A stretch of 64,000 nucleotides of DNA from Sepioteuthis lessoniana (taxonomy: Eukaryota; Mollusca; Cephalopoda; Myopsida; Loliginidae). How positions within the stretch are numbered: the first letter of the stretch is position 1; every line of letters begins with the position of its first letter. Where the stretch lies: contig OY757934.1 in NCBI GenBank assembly GCA_963585895.1, positions 43,658,013-43,722,012 of the forward strand, in the 5' to 3' direction. This document shows positions 9,584 to 18,984 of this stretch, piece after piece. Both the position numbers and the translations under genes were made by a program. The notes beneath the pieces were generated by a model, which was not told where the DNA came from, made no database searches, and saw only the letters and a program-made list of their open reading frames with translations.

Positions 9584-9993
9584 GCGAGTGCCCCGGGGCC
9601 TGTTCTGGACTTCGGTCCGGAGCGTGGCCCTGGAAAAGGAACAATGGCAGACTTGGGGCCTTTAATTAGGCACCTAGTTTCGACTAGGCTACCTTCGGGT
9701 GGGCGAGCTGCATTTTTGTCTCCTTTGTCCCCCATGCACGGCACTAGACCATGCGTCTAGTTAAAGCCGTTAACTGGCATACGTGCCCGGACCCACATTT
9801 CGGTTCGTGAAACTGCTTGCCTCATCAGGCTCACATTGCACTAAGTGAGCCGATGAGCAGCACAGACAAGCAGGGTTCGAGTCTCGGCTCGTTCCCGACC
9901 TTGCCCTCCCCTTTATCCCCACTTTAATTGGCCTTCGGGCTTTTGACCTTGTGTCAAGTCGTGTCTGGTGGGAGGCAGCGACAAATACTACGG
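9584..9993 (+). mobile_element. SINE-D-like insertion in LINE-A
   Basis: A GC-rich block of about 410 bp splits LINE-A between 'ctagcaaagg' and 'atggacagct'. Near-identical 'ggcgtg'/'ggcatg' at the two edges may be the target-site duplication. The part from about 9835 holds a tRNA-like region with B-box-like GGTTCGAGTCTC (9882-9893). The 3' end, 'ccttgtgtcaagtcgtgtct' and 'gggaggcagcgacaaata', is identical to that of the SINE-D at 58787. The first ~175 bp (9584-9760) is not shared with that copy and may be a second element or a longer 5' region. Confidence 0.65.
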
Positions 9994-10304
9994 CATGGAC
10001 AGCTGTCGATAGGCTATCGGTCATATGGAAGTCAGACCTGACCGATAAAATGAAGCACAGTTTCTTCCAAGCAAGCGGTCGTGTAGGCACTGCTATATGG
10101 ATGCACTACATGGACGCTAACTAAACAGACGGAGAAAAAGCTTGACGGCAACTACACCAGATTGCTGCGAGCAATATTAAACAGCAGCTATACGGCCACC
10201 GACCACCAATCACGAAAACTATCAAAATTAGACAAACCAGACATGCAGGACACTGCTGGAGAAGTCGAGACGACCTCATAAATGATGTACTCCTGTGGAC
10301 CCCA

Positions 10305-10437
10305 TCATATTTACCAACCCCTCCGCTCGGGCAGGGTACGACACAAGGTCAATTTTTAAGCGGAGTCTAACAGGTTTGAATTCAGAGTTTTCCTTCTCCT
10401 AGACTAGTTGCCTAATCAAGGCTTAAGAACCTAGTCT
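10305..10437 (-). mobile_element. SINE-A tail fragment inside LINE-A
   Basis: In plus reading, 'atttaccaacccctccgctc' to 'aagaacctagtctga' is the 3' half of SINE-A. It sits between two LINE-A blocks and replaces the DNA between them, so this is insertion plus deletion or recombination and not a simple insertion. Confidence 0.75.
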
Positions 10438-10499
10438 GAGAGAGGGTCAGGGATATCCGTGCCGATAGCACGATAAGATGATGATGATGATGATGATTT

Positions 10500-10860
10500 C
10501 TAATAATTTATACACACTTATATGGTTTCAACTATTTCTTTTTAAATCCTTTGTTTGTACAGTTGTATGGTATCAAGTATTTTTATATAATACTAATAAT
10601 TTGTACAGTTATATGGTTTCAAGTAACTAATTATAATAATAATCATATATATGTAACTTTTAAACAGATGTATTTGACTCATAGATGTGACCTTAACAGG
10701 TACTACCACTTAGATTTGAGTGGACCTGGGAGTGATGGTAATGAAGGCATAATCCATCCCTGGAGCCTCACAACTAGATGCAGTTCAGTATTTTACCTTG
10801 GACACCTCCTTTTTGTAGGGGATATAGTCAGCGTGTTTTAATCCCTGCCTATAATTTTTA
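10500..10860 (-). mobile_element. SINE-E, minus
   Basis: Internal repeats in reverse ('acagttatatggtttcaagt' at several places from 10500 to 10640). The SINE-E middle ('gagtggacctgggagtgatg') and head ('atatagtcagcgtgttttaa') follow in reverse order. Confidence 0.65.
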
Positions 10861-10888
10861 TCAAGGATAATAAAGTAAAAAAGCAAGT

Positions 10889-11136
10889 AACGTTGGCGAC
10901 CTAAGTCGAGGGTGACCCAAAGGCTCCCATTTCAATAGCTACTACACCAAGGTGTAAGGGAGGGCGCGACTCCATTCCCTTGATTGCTCCACTTTACCCT
11001 TGATCCTTATCTTATAATGCTGAGTGTTAAGCAAGGCGGCAACAAGTACCATTTTTTGAGTCTTTGGTATGACTCTACTGGGATTGAAACCCGGTCTACC
11101 GGACCATTGGTGAACACTCTAATCGCTTGGCCAATT
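10889..11136 (-). mobile_element. SINE-B, full length
   Basis: On the minus strand the head reads as a tRNA-like promoter: 'ccaagcgattagagtgttc' and a B box GGTTTCAATCCC. The body includes 'ttaacactcagcattataag', and the end is 'ggtcgccaacgttac'. Five more copies are at 19268, 42133, 51790, 53971 and 58066. The tRNA species is not identified. Confidence 0.75.
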
Positions 11137-11490
11137 GTAAAATGTTAAAAAATTCAAACGCATCTACAAAACGTATGCATTTAAACAAAATATTTTCAGT
11201 AGTTTTTTTTTCATCAAGTAGCTTTTGAAAAATGTGTGCGTGTATTCTGTGAGTATATAATCGTGTATGCGTATGCGTATGCGTGTTTGTGTTTATATGT
11301 GTGTATAGGTGCGTATGTGTATATCCACTGGGTACTTTGTCAACCAATCAATCAGCCATAATACAATCCACAATATTTTGTCAAACACTTTTTGTGATCT
11401 ACGGCAAGAGTCTGTGCTTTATTGTTATATATATATATATACAAATTTATAATCCTATGTGACCGGTTTCGTTGTTTTTCTTAAAGAAGT

Positions 11491-11493
<3 letters not shown>
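11137..11493. other. TG-rich spacer, no gene
   Basis: Spacer with irregular TG/TATG repeats at about 11233-11320 and (AT)n at about 11427-11440. No gene is seen. Confidence 0.5.

Positions 11494-11526
<33 letters not shown>
11494..11526. repeat. (AT)n microsatellite
   Basis: About 16 TA units. Confidence 0.95.
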
Positions 11527-11530
<4 letters not shown>

Positions 11531-11716
11531 TTTGTTATGTGCATCAGTTCTATTATAAAAAAATCAAAGAGACTAACGGATCAATGTTTATTCGTATTAA
11601 GAAAGGTTTTTGAGAAAAATTTAAAAAAAAGATATTTCTTTTTTTCTTTACTAGATATATGCATCTGCAAAATTAACGCATTTAAATATAAACTATTTTA
11701 TGCTGCTTTAAAAAAT

Positions 11717-11719
11717 GTG

Positions 11720-11751
<32 letters not shown>

Positions 11752-11810
11752 CGTGCGTGCATGTGTATGGGGGCGTGCATGTGTGTTCGTGTTTATGTGT
11801 GTGCGTGCAT
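11717..11810. repeat. (TG)n microsatellite
   Basis: A GT run at about 11724-11752 followed by degenerate GCGT/ATGT repeats. Reading frames over it are artefacts. Confidence 0.9.
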
Positions 11811-12274
11811 TTATTAATCTCTTTGTCATACAAATTCTTCTAAATATATGTGTTTCTTGTTGCGCAGTTGCTCATTCACTCATGAGTATTTGCATCAGAC
11901 TAAGCTAACTTTCTGATAAATCTATGTGGGTGTTAGCACTTTACTAAAATTGAAACCAGTGTGGTTGTGCGCATGCGTGCGCAAGTAGAGCAAAACCAAC
12001 AAAAAATCTAACATAGTTTCCCGGTTTCTATAGGGACTTTTCACCCGAGGAATTTGGAAAACTTTCTCTTTCTTTGTTTCACAATATCGACATAATTTTA
12101 TCCACGTTCCAGGAATTCTTACAGGAATTTGGTATCGCAAGTCTCAGCTGTGTACACATCTGGACGGTAGTATTTGAATAAAATTATCATTTCTAAAGCA
12201 CGTTACGTGACCACAGTACTGCAGCACTCAGCGGTTGCCGGTAATTACTTCCGTTTTTATAGTCAAAATATGTG

Positions 12275-12277
<3 letters not shown>
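11811..12277. other. no gene seen
   Basis: Unique-looking AT-rich DNA. No gene or named repeat is recognised. Confidence 0.4.

Positions 12278-12310
<33 letters not shown>
12278..12310. repeat. (AT)n microsatellite
   Basis: About 16 TA units, directly before a mariner-derived fragment. Confidence 0.95.
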
Positions 12311-12313
<3 letters not shown>

Positions 12314-12525
12314 GGTGGTCTGAAAAGTTATTGGCTGAAATTCTATTTTATGACCTCATATCTACTGTTGATGTCTTTTTGACCAATGAGATCAAAGCAC
12401 TGTTACACCAATAGAAGAAGTGTATAGGCTGCAGGGGGATCTATGTTGGAAAATAAACCTGATTTGTTCTCATTCCATGAGGGTATCTTAGTCAGCCTCT
12501 GAACTTTTCGGTCGATCGTCAATAA
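12311..12525 (+). pseudogene. mariner transposase C-terminal relic
   Basis: One frame gives Q, stop, KKCIGCRGIYVGK, stop near 12408-12460. The copy at 22520-23040 has the fuller LLWKKCVNCEGYYVEK, stop. This W-x2-C-(V/I)...G-x-Y-(V/F)-(E/G)-K ending is the usual end of mariner transposases. The two copies also share flanks ('cattccatgagggtatctta' and 'gacctcatatctactgttga'). Only the 3' end of the element is present. Confidence 0.65.
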
Positions 12526-12633
12526 CTAGAGAGAGTCAAAAGTTTTGCAATATTTTGTTACGTGCTAGTTTGCAGCAAGTATACCACGTGACAGAAGTAG
12601 TTCAAGTCGTAGTTGGTATCCTTTGTGGATGAT

Positions 12634-12924
12634 CCTATTTACCCAACCCCCCCGCTCGGGCAGGATATGACACAAGGTCAATTTTTAAGCGGAGTTTAAC
12701 AGGTTTGAATTCAGAGTTTTCCTTCTCCTAGACTAGTTGCCTCACCAAGGCTGAAGAATTCAGTCTGCCCTACTATTTACCCATAGCTAGAGGGAGAATA
12801 ATTGGATTCATACCTTTCCCAAGGGTATTAGTGCTATGTGAAATGCAATCAGTCTCGTCCAGGATTTGAACTCGTGTCGCCGTGTCCATTTCCTACGACG
12901 ATAACCATTACACCACGAGAACCT
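12634..12924 (-). mobile_element. SINE-A, full length, with target-site duplication
   Basis: The insertion is flanked by 14-bp direct repeats CCTTTGTGGATGAT at 12620-12633 and 12925-12938. On the minus strand the head is 'gtggtgtaatggttatcgtc' (A-box-like) and 'gagttcaaatcctgg' (B-box-like). The core 'cccttgggaaaggtatgaat' follows, and the tail is 'cgagcgggggggttgggtaa'. Confidence 0.88.
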
Positions 12925-12971
12925 CCTTTGTGGATGATAGTATCGTGGTAATTGGTGTGCTGGCACGTTGT

Positions 12972-13262
12972 CCTATTTACCAACCCTTCCGCTCGGGCAG
13001 GATATGACACAAGGTCAATTTTTAAGCGGAGTTTAACAGGTTTGAATTCAGAGTTTTTCCTTCTCCTAGACTAGTTGCCTAACCAAGGCTGAAGAACCTA
13101 GTCTGTCCTACTATTTACCCATAGCTAGAGGGAGAATAATTGGATTCATACCTTTCCCAAGGGTATTAGTGCGATGTGAAATGCAACCAGTCTCGTCCAG
13201 GATTTGAACTCGTGTCGCCGTGTTCATTTCCCACGACGATAACAATTACAATACGGGCACCT
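12972..13262 (-). mobile_element. SINE-A, full length
   Basis: A second SINE-A in the same mini mariner, same orientation, about 50 bp from the first. It interrupts 'ggcacgttg...tgcttcac', a string that is continuous in the relative at 42580-42600. The duplication is not resolved beyond a short 'ggcac'. The two copies are very alike, so a recent local or serial insertion is likely. Confidence 0.82.
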
Positions 13263-13299
13263 GCTTCACTCTCTTTCTCATTGAAAAGCCGCACAGATG

Positions 13300-13680
13300 A
13301 ACTTGCAACGTTGTCTAATTGGGGAGCTTACGCTTTATGAGTTCGAATTGGACAATGATGCCACGGAAGCAACCAAAAATATTTGTTGTGTTAGAAGGTG
13401 AAGACGCATTTAATCACAGTAGAGTAACCAGTTGGTACATGAAATTTTGTTCGGGTCGCAATAACCTCGATGATCTGGCAAGGTTAGCCTGGCCTAAAAC
13501 CGTGGATTCCGAAACCGCGCCATATTGGTAAATGCAGCGAGTAGCATTCGGAGAGTATTAGTAGAGTTCGGCATCTCGCAGTCCCAGTATGGGTCGTCAT
13601 GTTCGTGGCCTTGATAATAGCATCCGGAACTACCGAATTATACCTCTCGATATCCAAATCTTGCAAAACTATTGACAAAC
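13300..13680 (+). pseudogene. mariner helix-turn-helix remnant
   Basis: Frame pieces KQPKIFVVLEGEDAFNHSRV, SWYMKFCSGRNNLDDLARLA and WPKTVDSE, then frame-shifted VSSIRRVLVEFGISQSQYGS-like and GLDNSIRN-like parts. This is the DNA-binding N-terminal third of a mariner transposase. The catalytic D,D,D region is absent, so the copy is non-autonomous. Confidence 0.65.
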
Positions 13681-13683
13681 AAT

Positions 13684-13727
13684 ATATATATATATATATA
13701 AAAAAAGCTTTATTTCCAACAATAAAA

Positions 13728-13761
<34 letters not shown>

Positions 13762-13852
13762 CTTTATTTCCAACAATAAAACTTATATATATATAAAAGC
13801 TTTATTTCCAACAATAAAACTTATATATATATATATATATATATATAGTATC
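13684..13852. repeat. three-unit minisatellite with (AT)n spacers
   Basis: The 26-bp unit with core 'gctttatttccaacaataaa' occurs at 13705-13730, 13759-13784 and 13797-13822, separated by TA runs of different length. The units are identical. Slippage in TA tracts or unequal exchange is a simple origin. Confidence 0.9.
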
Positions 13853-14517
13853 GACCATGAATAAATACATTTCAAGAAGAAAATGAATGATAAAATTGAT
13901 TATTAAAATGTAAAATCTTTTTAAAAAATCAAATTTAATTATTTTTCTCTTATTTTTTTTTACAGGTAAGTGGATAATAATCTTATAAAGAACCCTGAAT
14001 TGTCCTGACAGGTAAGACTTCCGAGAATCTAAAATTCTTATCCCGCGAGGGGATTTCCGGAAACCAGTAGAACACCTTTCACTAATTTTTCTGAAGAATC
14101 GTTAGAGATTTGGAAAAGAAGGGGTGACTTGGCTCTTTGATCAACCCCTCCAAAATTAAACGAGATTTGCAATTATATAATGTCGATTTGCGATTTCATA
14201 ATGTTAATAATAATCCAGCAGGTGAACTATTATCTATAAAACTTTGTAATAGCCAGTGATGTTTTCAAAAAGCACAACCTTCCCAATACTTGTATGCGTG
14301 AAGTAGGATCAGCCGAAAACTTTATGGAACCCTCAGCAGAATTCAGTCCCCTCTTCATCAGCACAAATAATATTTGATCGCCTCACGCTGTACGCTTTGA
14401 ACTTAATACACAAAAGTCACAACAATATTACATCCGACAAAAAAAAGCAATTTGATTTGAATAACGAGATAAAAGAAATAAAGTAATCGTTTATTTCTGG
14501 GGGGGTGGTTGGAATTT
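13853..14517. other. no gene seen
   Basis: AT-rich, mostly unique-looking DNA. It may hold more of the Tc1/mariner relic found at 14645, but I see no coherent frame. Confidence 0.4.
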
Positions 14518-14562
14518 TATGGCATATAAATCCTTCTGGGTTATTCAATGCCAAACTCTATT
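14518..14562 (-). mobile_element. SINE-C tail scrap
   Basis: In plus reading, 'tatggcatataaatccttct' and 'gggttattcaatgccaaa' give the reverse of the SINE-C 3' end. Confidence 0.55.
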
Positions 14563-14644
14563 GCTATCTAGCACTAATAATTTTATTTATCAAGTATTCC
14601 CATGTAATATAAAGGAAAAAAAGAAATGACAAAAAATCTATGAT

Positions 14645-14881
14645 CTGCTTAATGCCGAAACCCAGCCAAAAAAAATTTCCGAAATAATTGAAGTTTCTTA
14701 AAGGTCTCTATGGGACGTTTTAGAAAACAAAACAAATGCAACTTCCTATCCAAATATTGATTCAATTAAGGCTGCTATTGATAGAATGTCTGAAGAATTT
14801 ATTTTTAAGGCATGCAAATCGTTTCGAAGCCGTGTTCATACAATAATTGAAAAAAAAAAAAATAGTTGCCATATTGAGTAA
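14645..14881 (+). pseudogene. Tc1/mariner-superfamily transposase C-terminus
   Basis: From 14704 the frame reads SLWDVLENKTNATSYPNIDS, IKAAIDRMSEEFIFKACKSF, then RSRVHTIIEKKKNSCHIE and a TAA at 14879-14881. The pattern W-x3-E-x-K...P-N-(I/V)-x-S-(I/L)-K...S-F-R-x-R-(V)...HIE is the usual end of Tc1/mariner-group transposases, after the last catalytic residue. The frame is intact for about 59 codons. Upstream ('cgaaacccagccaaaaaa') only scraps of family-like sequence are seen. Poly-A in the codons for EKKKN may reflect slippage. Confidence 0.75.
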
Positions 14882-15932
14882 ATTTACTGATTTGTGTCTA
14901 TCTTCTTATTTTATTGTTTATCTTTCAAAATGAAAATTGATCTTGTTTTATAATAGAGTCGTTTTTTATGCTAGAATATTCCTGATTTTGCTTCTGCACC
15001 ATGTACACTACAATACCATGTAAAGTTTTTCTTTTACAATAACACACACACATACACACACACACAAATATATAAAAAGTGAACTTTTATAACTGCTATG
15101 TATTTATATTTTTTACTAAAGTATTTTAGTCCTGTAGTCTTTGGTAATAAACAATACAAAATAATACCCGTTTTAATTGTATAATACAGAGTGATTAAAA
15201 AATTGATATCATTTGAGATGTACAGGGTGTTTAAGAAAAAATTATATAATTTCATAATCCTGACTAATTCTCGTTCAAATGTTCTCAAGTTTTAACAGAA
15301 TGTGTCTACTCAAAATCCAATGTTCAATGTTTATACGCCTCACCAATTCAAGTGAATGGCACTTCTATACCTGATATGAAAAACATCAACAAACTACAAC
15401 ATTAAACAGTTGTTTCTAAGCATACTGTTAAAATTTGAGATCATCTGAACCAGAATTTTAGTCAAGTTATTGGATAGCAAAATGATATGAATTTTTTTCT
15501 GAAACAGTTTTTCGTTATAAATAATAAAATCCTGATATATTTGATTATAAAGAAAATTAACTTTTTTATTAGCAATTGTCCAGGGGTGTACATTGTTTTA
15601 ATGTATTTTTAAAATCCAACAGATATTTCTATCCAGTGTTGACAAAAAGTTCACAAAATACCAAATATTATTGTTCAGTCAAAATATACTTTTTACAGAT
15701 TTGACAGTGAGAATATGTTTTTTTTAAACTATTTCTTTTCTTTTCCTTTACATCTTGTTCTGACGAAATAGAAAGTGTAAAGCAGAAATGGACGAGACTG
15801 AGAAAAAAAGAAAGAAAATTTTTCTTTTTTTGTTTGACGAAAATTGCATTTTTGATTGGGGGAAAATAATCCGTTTCCTTTCGGTGGATGATTCTTACGA
15901 AAATAGATTAATTATAGCTGTTGCATATTCAA
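14882..15932. other. no gene seen
   Basis: About 1 kb of AT-rich DNA with a short (CA)n at about 15042-15067. It may include the 3' part of the Tc1-like element above. The string 'tacagggtgtttaag' near 15221 resembles transposon ends, but no partner repeat is found. Confidence 0.4.
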
Positions 15933-15949
15933 TCAACAGACCAACATGC

Positions 15950-16150
15950 ACTTAGTTACCTTGGAGGCTGCCAAATTGTTCCATAGAAGCAGCTGGAACT
16001 CATTCGGATGTTGCTTTAGCTTTTTGATACGAAGTTTGACAGACATTTCCGGAAAAACGACCTTCCACTCATAATCCTTATAACCATTCCTCATAGGTAG
16101 GAAGTGATTGCAAAATGCACATTTGGGGGTCTGGTATGTCGGATTGATTG
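15950..16150 (-). other. possible host exon (unassigned)
   Basis: The minus frame 15933-16163 (76 aa) has a normal, varied residue mix: YQTPKCAFCNHFLPMRNGYK, EWKVVFPEMSVKLRIKKLKQ, NEFQLLLWNNLAASK. After AASK the DNA reads AAG|GTAACT (near 15961), close to a splice donor. 'cataccag' near 16135 could be an acceptor, with a weak pyrimidine tract. I do not recognise the protein. It could also be part of an unknown transposon; the region is surrounded by repeats. Confidence 0.3.
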
Positions 16151-16317
16151 GTACAAGTAACATAATTGGTCAATATATGGAATGAGATATCAGAAATGAA
16201 TGGGTAGCTTCCGACTGGATTTGAAACCCGTATCCTACATCTCGGAAGACAGTTTTTTAAGTACGTAACCGTAACTGATTTAATTTTGATGACTATCGAT
16301 ATATCGGAAAAATGTTC

Positions 16318-16640
16318 TGATTGATTGATTTTTACGGCTTGTCGACTTTTGTAGGGTTATTTCATATCTAGAGGTTAGAGAATCGCCTTCATTATATGTT
16401 CATATTTTTCTTTTTTGTATAGTTGTTTTCTTTTTTGCATACGGCCCTATTGTATACAAATAATTTTTAAACATACCTTTTTGACAATTTAGATGAGGCT
16501 CCAACAAGTATTACCACAGAATGGATCTGGGAGTGATGTCATTGAAAGGATAATCTCCACTTCCCAAATCTCCAAAACTGAAGCCAAGAGCAGTTGTTTT
16601 GTCAAGGCCACTGTGGCTGAAATGGTTACGGCTGAAATCA
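16318..16640 (-). mobile_element. SINE-E, minus, degraded
   Basis: In plus reading the tail comes first ('gattgatttttacggcttgt', 'tagagaatcgccttcatt'). The SINE-E middle follows ('ggatctgggagtgatgtcat', 'aatctccaaaactgaag'). Confidence 0.6.
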
Positions 16641-16754
16641 TTAAAGACGTTTTCCGAAAATTGAGATAAGAACTGAATTCTATCATACGTTTCTAAATTC
16701 CTGATGTTTACATTAGTAGTTGAAGAGTGTATTGACCTCGAGCAGAGGTCCATG

Positions 16755-17722
16755 CAGTCAGCGAGGCTTAGAATAAACTAACTGTATCCTCTACATGGGA
16801 GTGAGACAACCTCCCAAAAAGTGTAATGGTTTGACATTAAACTACATCCAATTGTGAGGTTCTGGTTCTGGAGATCTGGAGAGTGTGGAGTATCACTTCA
16901 TAGCCATTACATCCTGGTTCACTCTGACTCGGAGTGGTAATATCTATTAGGGTCTCATTTTGGGGACAAATTGCTCTGTTTAAAATATCTGTAATCGATA
17001 GGAATACTTGATACCTTATAACTGTAAATTATTTATATTAAGAATTGTTATGTGAGGTCATTATTCCTTACTAAGGATTATTATTATTAGTTACTTCAAA
17101 TCATATCATCATCATCATCATGTTGTGCCGCTAGCATGGATATCGCTGACCCTCTCTCGCCACTTTTCCCTATCGTTCATCGCCTCTGGCAGGTCTTCAG
17201 GGCTACATTCCGTATCCTCACATGCTGTATGTATGTTCGAGATGGTCGTCCTGCTTTTGCTCGGCCATATGTGGGGGTCCATAGGAGTACACCACTTATG
17301 AGCTCGTCCCTGCTTCTCCAGCAGTGTCCTGCATGTCTGGTTCGTCTAGCTTGGATAGTTTTCGTGATGGGAGGTAGGTGACCGTATAGTTGGTGCCTTG
17401 TGGGGTGTTGCCGCCGGGACTTGTTTAAGATTGCTCGCAACATTCTTGTGTAATTGCCGTCTAGCTTCTTCCCCAGCTGTTTTGTTAGCGTCCTAGTTGT
17501 GCATCCATACAGCAAAATTGTGTGCAAATAAATGACTATTATTAAATAGAAATAATTACTTGAAATCATGTAATTATTGATATTAGGAATTCTCGAAACC
17601 CCACAACCCTGTGTAAAAAACTCTTAAGAAGCAGCTACACGAAAAAATAAATACACAATGAACACAATTTCCTCATCTCTAAGCATTAAATAATCCGGGA
17701 TGAGTTGACATGTCATTAAAAC
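16755..17722 (+). mobile_element. SINE-E, split by a LINE-A insertion
   Basis: Head 'cagtcagcgaggcttagaat' at about 16756, middle 'gttctggttctggagatctg', then the internal 'ggaatacttgataccttata' repeats to 17096. After the LINE-A the repeats go on ('gtgtgcaaataaatgactat' at about 17519). The tail is 'gttgacatgtcattaaaacc' at about 17704. So LINE-A landed in an older SINE-E. Confidence 0.72.
17097..17515 (-). pseudogene. LINE-A 3' end inside SINE-E
   Basis: The minus frame 17177-17569 (130 aa) contains LYGCTTRTLTKQLGKKLDGN, HAGHCWRSRDE and GRAKAGRPSRTYIQ. A small deletion near 17222 (the family's QLCEDTG region) shifts the frame. It ends in (GAT)n, in plus reading 'atcatcatcatcatgttgtg' at about 17107. 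The first residues of the open frame come from SINE-E. Confidence 0.8.
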
Positions 17723-17745
17723 CGACCAATTAATCAATCGAGCAC

Positions 17746-18057
17746 GTGTTGGAAAAAGAAGCTTAGGAGCCAAATTCGGGTCTTTTCTTTATTTCATTCG
17801 GCCCGCTGACTTCAATGAATGGTGTCGGTGGTGGGGAGTCGTCAATTCAACAGTTGTATCTACTCACTTCTTCAAACGTACTCCTGACTCAAAATAAAGT
17901 GAGACTCATAAAATAGTTGTAGAATCTTTTATGGTAATCTGGTGCAATCAGCAGGACAGTTGGTGACCCCCGACCGACATGATTTATTGAAGTCGATGGG
18001 CCGAATGAAATAAAGAAACAACCCAGATTTGGCTCCTTAGCTTTCGTTTACCAACAC
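17746..18057. mobile_element. 312-bp MITE with ~100-bp terminal inverted repeats
   Basis: The left arm from 17746 (GTGTTGG..., 'aggagccaaattcgggtctt', 'tctttatttcattcggcccg', 'ctgacttcaatgaat') is matched on the opposite strand from 18057 (GTGTTGG..., 'aggagccaaatctgggttgt', 'tctttatttcattcggccca', 'tcgacttcaataaat'). The arms are about 100 bp with roughly 15-20% difference and enclose about 110 bp of unrelated DNA. There is no open frame, so it is non-autonomous. No clear target-site duplication is seen at the edges, and I cannot assign a superfamily. Confidence 0.75.
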
Positions 18058-18234
18058 CTGGAATAATTGGCTGGATAGTTGATATGTATATTTGTGTTTA
18101 TCTCATAGTAATACAAACACATGTTTCTGACATGGTTTTGCAAAGCAGTGGCTCTTGGTAGTTCTGATAGTAGAGAAGCTGGAGTGTTTAATCAGGTTTT
18201 CTCAAAACTAAAAGGGATGAGAACTTTTAATTTT

Positions 18235-18975
18235 ACTCTTTGCGTGTTTTTCACACCAGCTCTAACAGGCAGTTTGGTATTGAAGCCTGAGTGACGAAAA
18301 CTTTTCTGAGGTCTCCTGGACCGTTCTAAGTATTCCGATTTTAACAATTCTATAATCTGGATGGTCTCGATTTTGATCCACTTAGTTTATTTTCCAGGTT
18401 CTTGAAGACTGTTCCAAGAGCTCCAGTAGTGATTGTTTTCATCGGCTCCTTCAAATTCCTCAGTCATTTTAGTTTTCTTGCAAGATCTAGGTTTTTGTGT
18501 ATCTTTTCGCTTTCTTTTGTTTTCACTCAGTGGTCTGTTGGGAAAACAAAATCCACAAGATGACGAGCTCTTTTCTTTTTCTTAATTAAAACTAAGCCCG
18601 CCATTTTTGCCTGGATTAGGTGATCTATTTGTATCTCAAAGTCCAAGAAAGATTAATGTCTCATTTTCTTGGTTAAATCTTGTTTATGAGTACACCGATT
18701 GTCAGTATGATCAAACTTCAATCTCTTGCACAATTCCCAGTGGATCACCTTCACCACCCAGCCTCACCTGCTTCTGTAGTCCTTTTGTGTCAGTTTGTTG
18801 AATTCGCTTATAATGCGATTTACTGTTTCATCTCTCTCACCACATGATCTACCCTTGCTATTCATCAGCGTATAATCAATTTTTGACATAATTAATCGTT
18901 ATGGAATTATTTTGTGCTGCTACCAGTTGAATTTCAGTTTCTCTCGTTTGGTTCTCTCTTCGTAGCCAGGTTAAG
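18235..18975 (-). pseudogene. LINE-R copy, highly degraded
   Basis: In plus reading, 'ctcctggaccgttctaagta', 'ttgcctggattaggtgatct' and 'ttcccagtggatcacctt' match the order of blocks in the better LINE-R copies: 3' end, RLE motif region, then CCHC region ('tgtttcatctctctcaccac'). Many substitutions and indels show an old copy. Confidence 0.65.
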
Positions 18976-18984
18976 TCATAAGCA

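Larger units (their letters stand above)
9320..10497 (+). pseudogene. LINE-A copy with RT motif, broken by two SINEs
   Basis: The longest LINE-A copy by domain content. It opens at the RT palm: YADVIALLVN at about 9324-9353. The family motif should be YADD, so the second catalytic Asp is Val here and the enzyme would be dead. It continues through LERAAAGIRVHVNAHKTEYM and LNGSSLKLVD, then a stop, FTYQGS..., and breaks at about 9583. LINE-A resumes at about 9994 (TAVDRLSVIWKSDLTDKMKH), with frame losses, to about 10304. A SINE-A piece then replaces about 170 bp of LINE-A. The last block, 'gagagggtcagggatatccg', ends in (GAT)n at about 10470-10495. Confidence 0.78.
12533..13678 (+). mobile_element. 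mini mariner-like element carrying two SINE-A insertions
   Basis: The ends form an inverted repeat: 'gtcaaaagttttgcaatatt' from 12535 and, on the other strand from 13676, 'gtcaatagttttgcaagatt' (18 of 20 match). With the two SINE-A insertions removed the element is about 550 bp. It carries only the helix-turn-helix part of a mariner transposase (about 13319-13680). The relative at 42492-42966 has the same ends, the same 'gtagtatcgtg...gcacgttgt' left part and the same coding remnant. So this is a short deletion-derivative family and not one random break. Confidence 0.7.
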
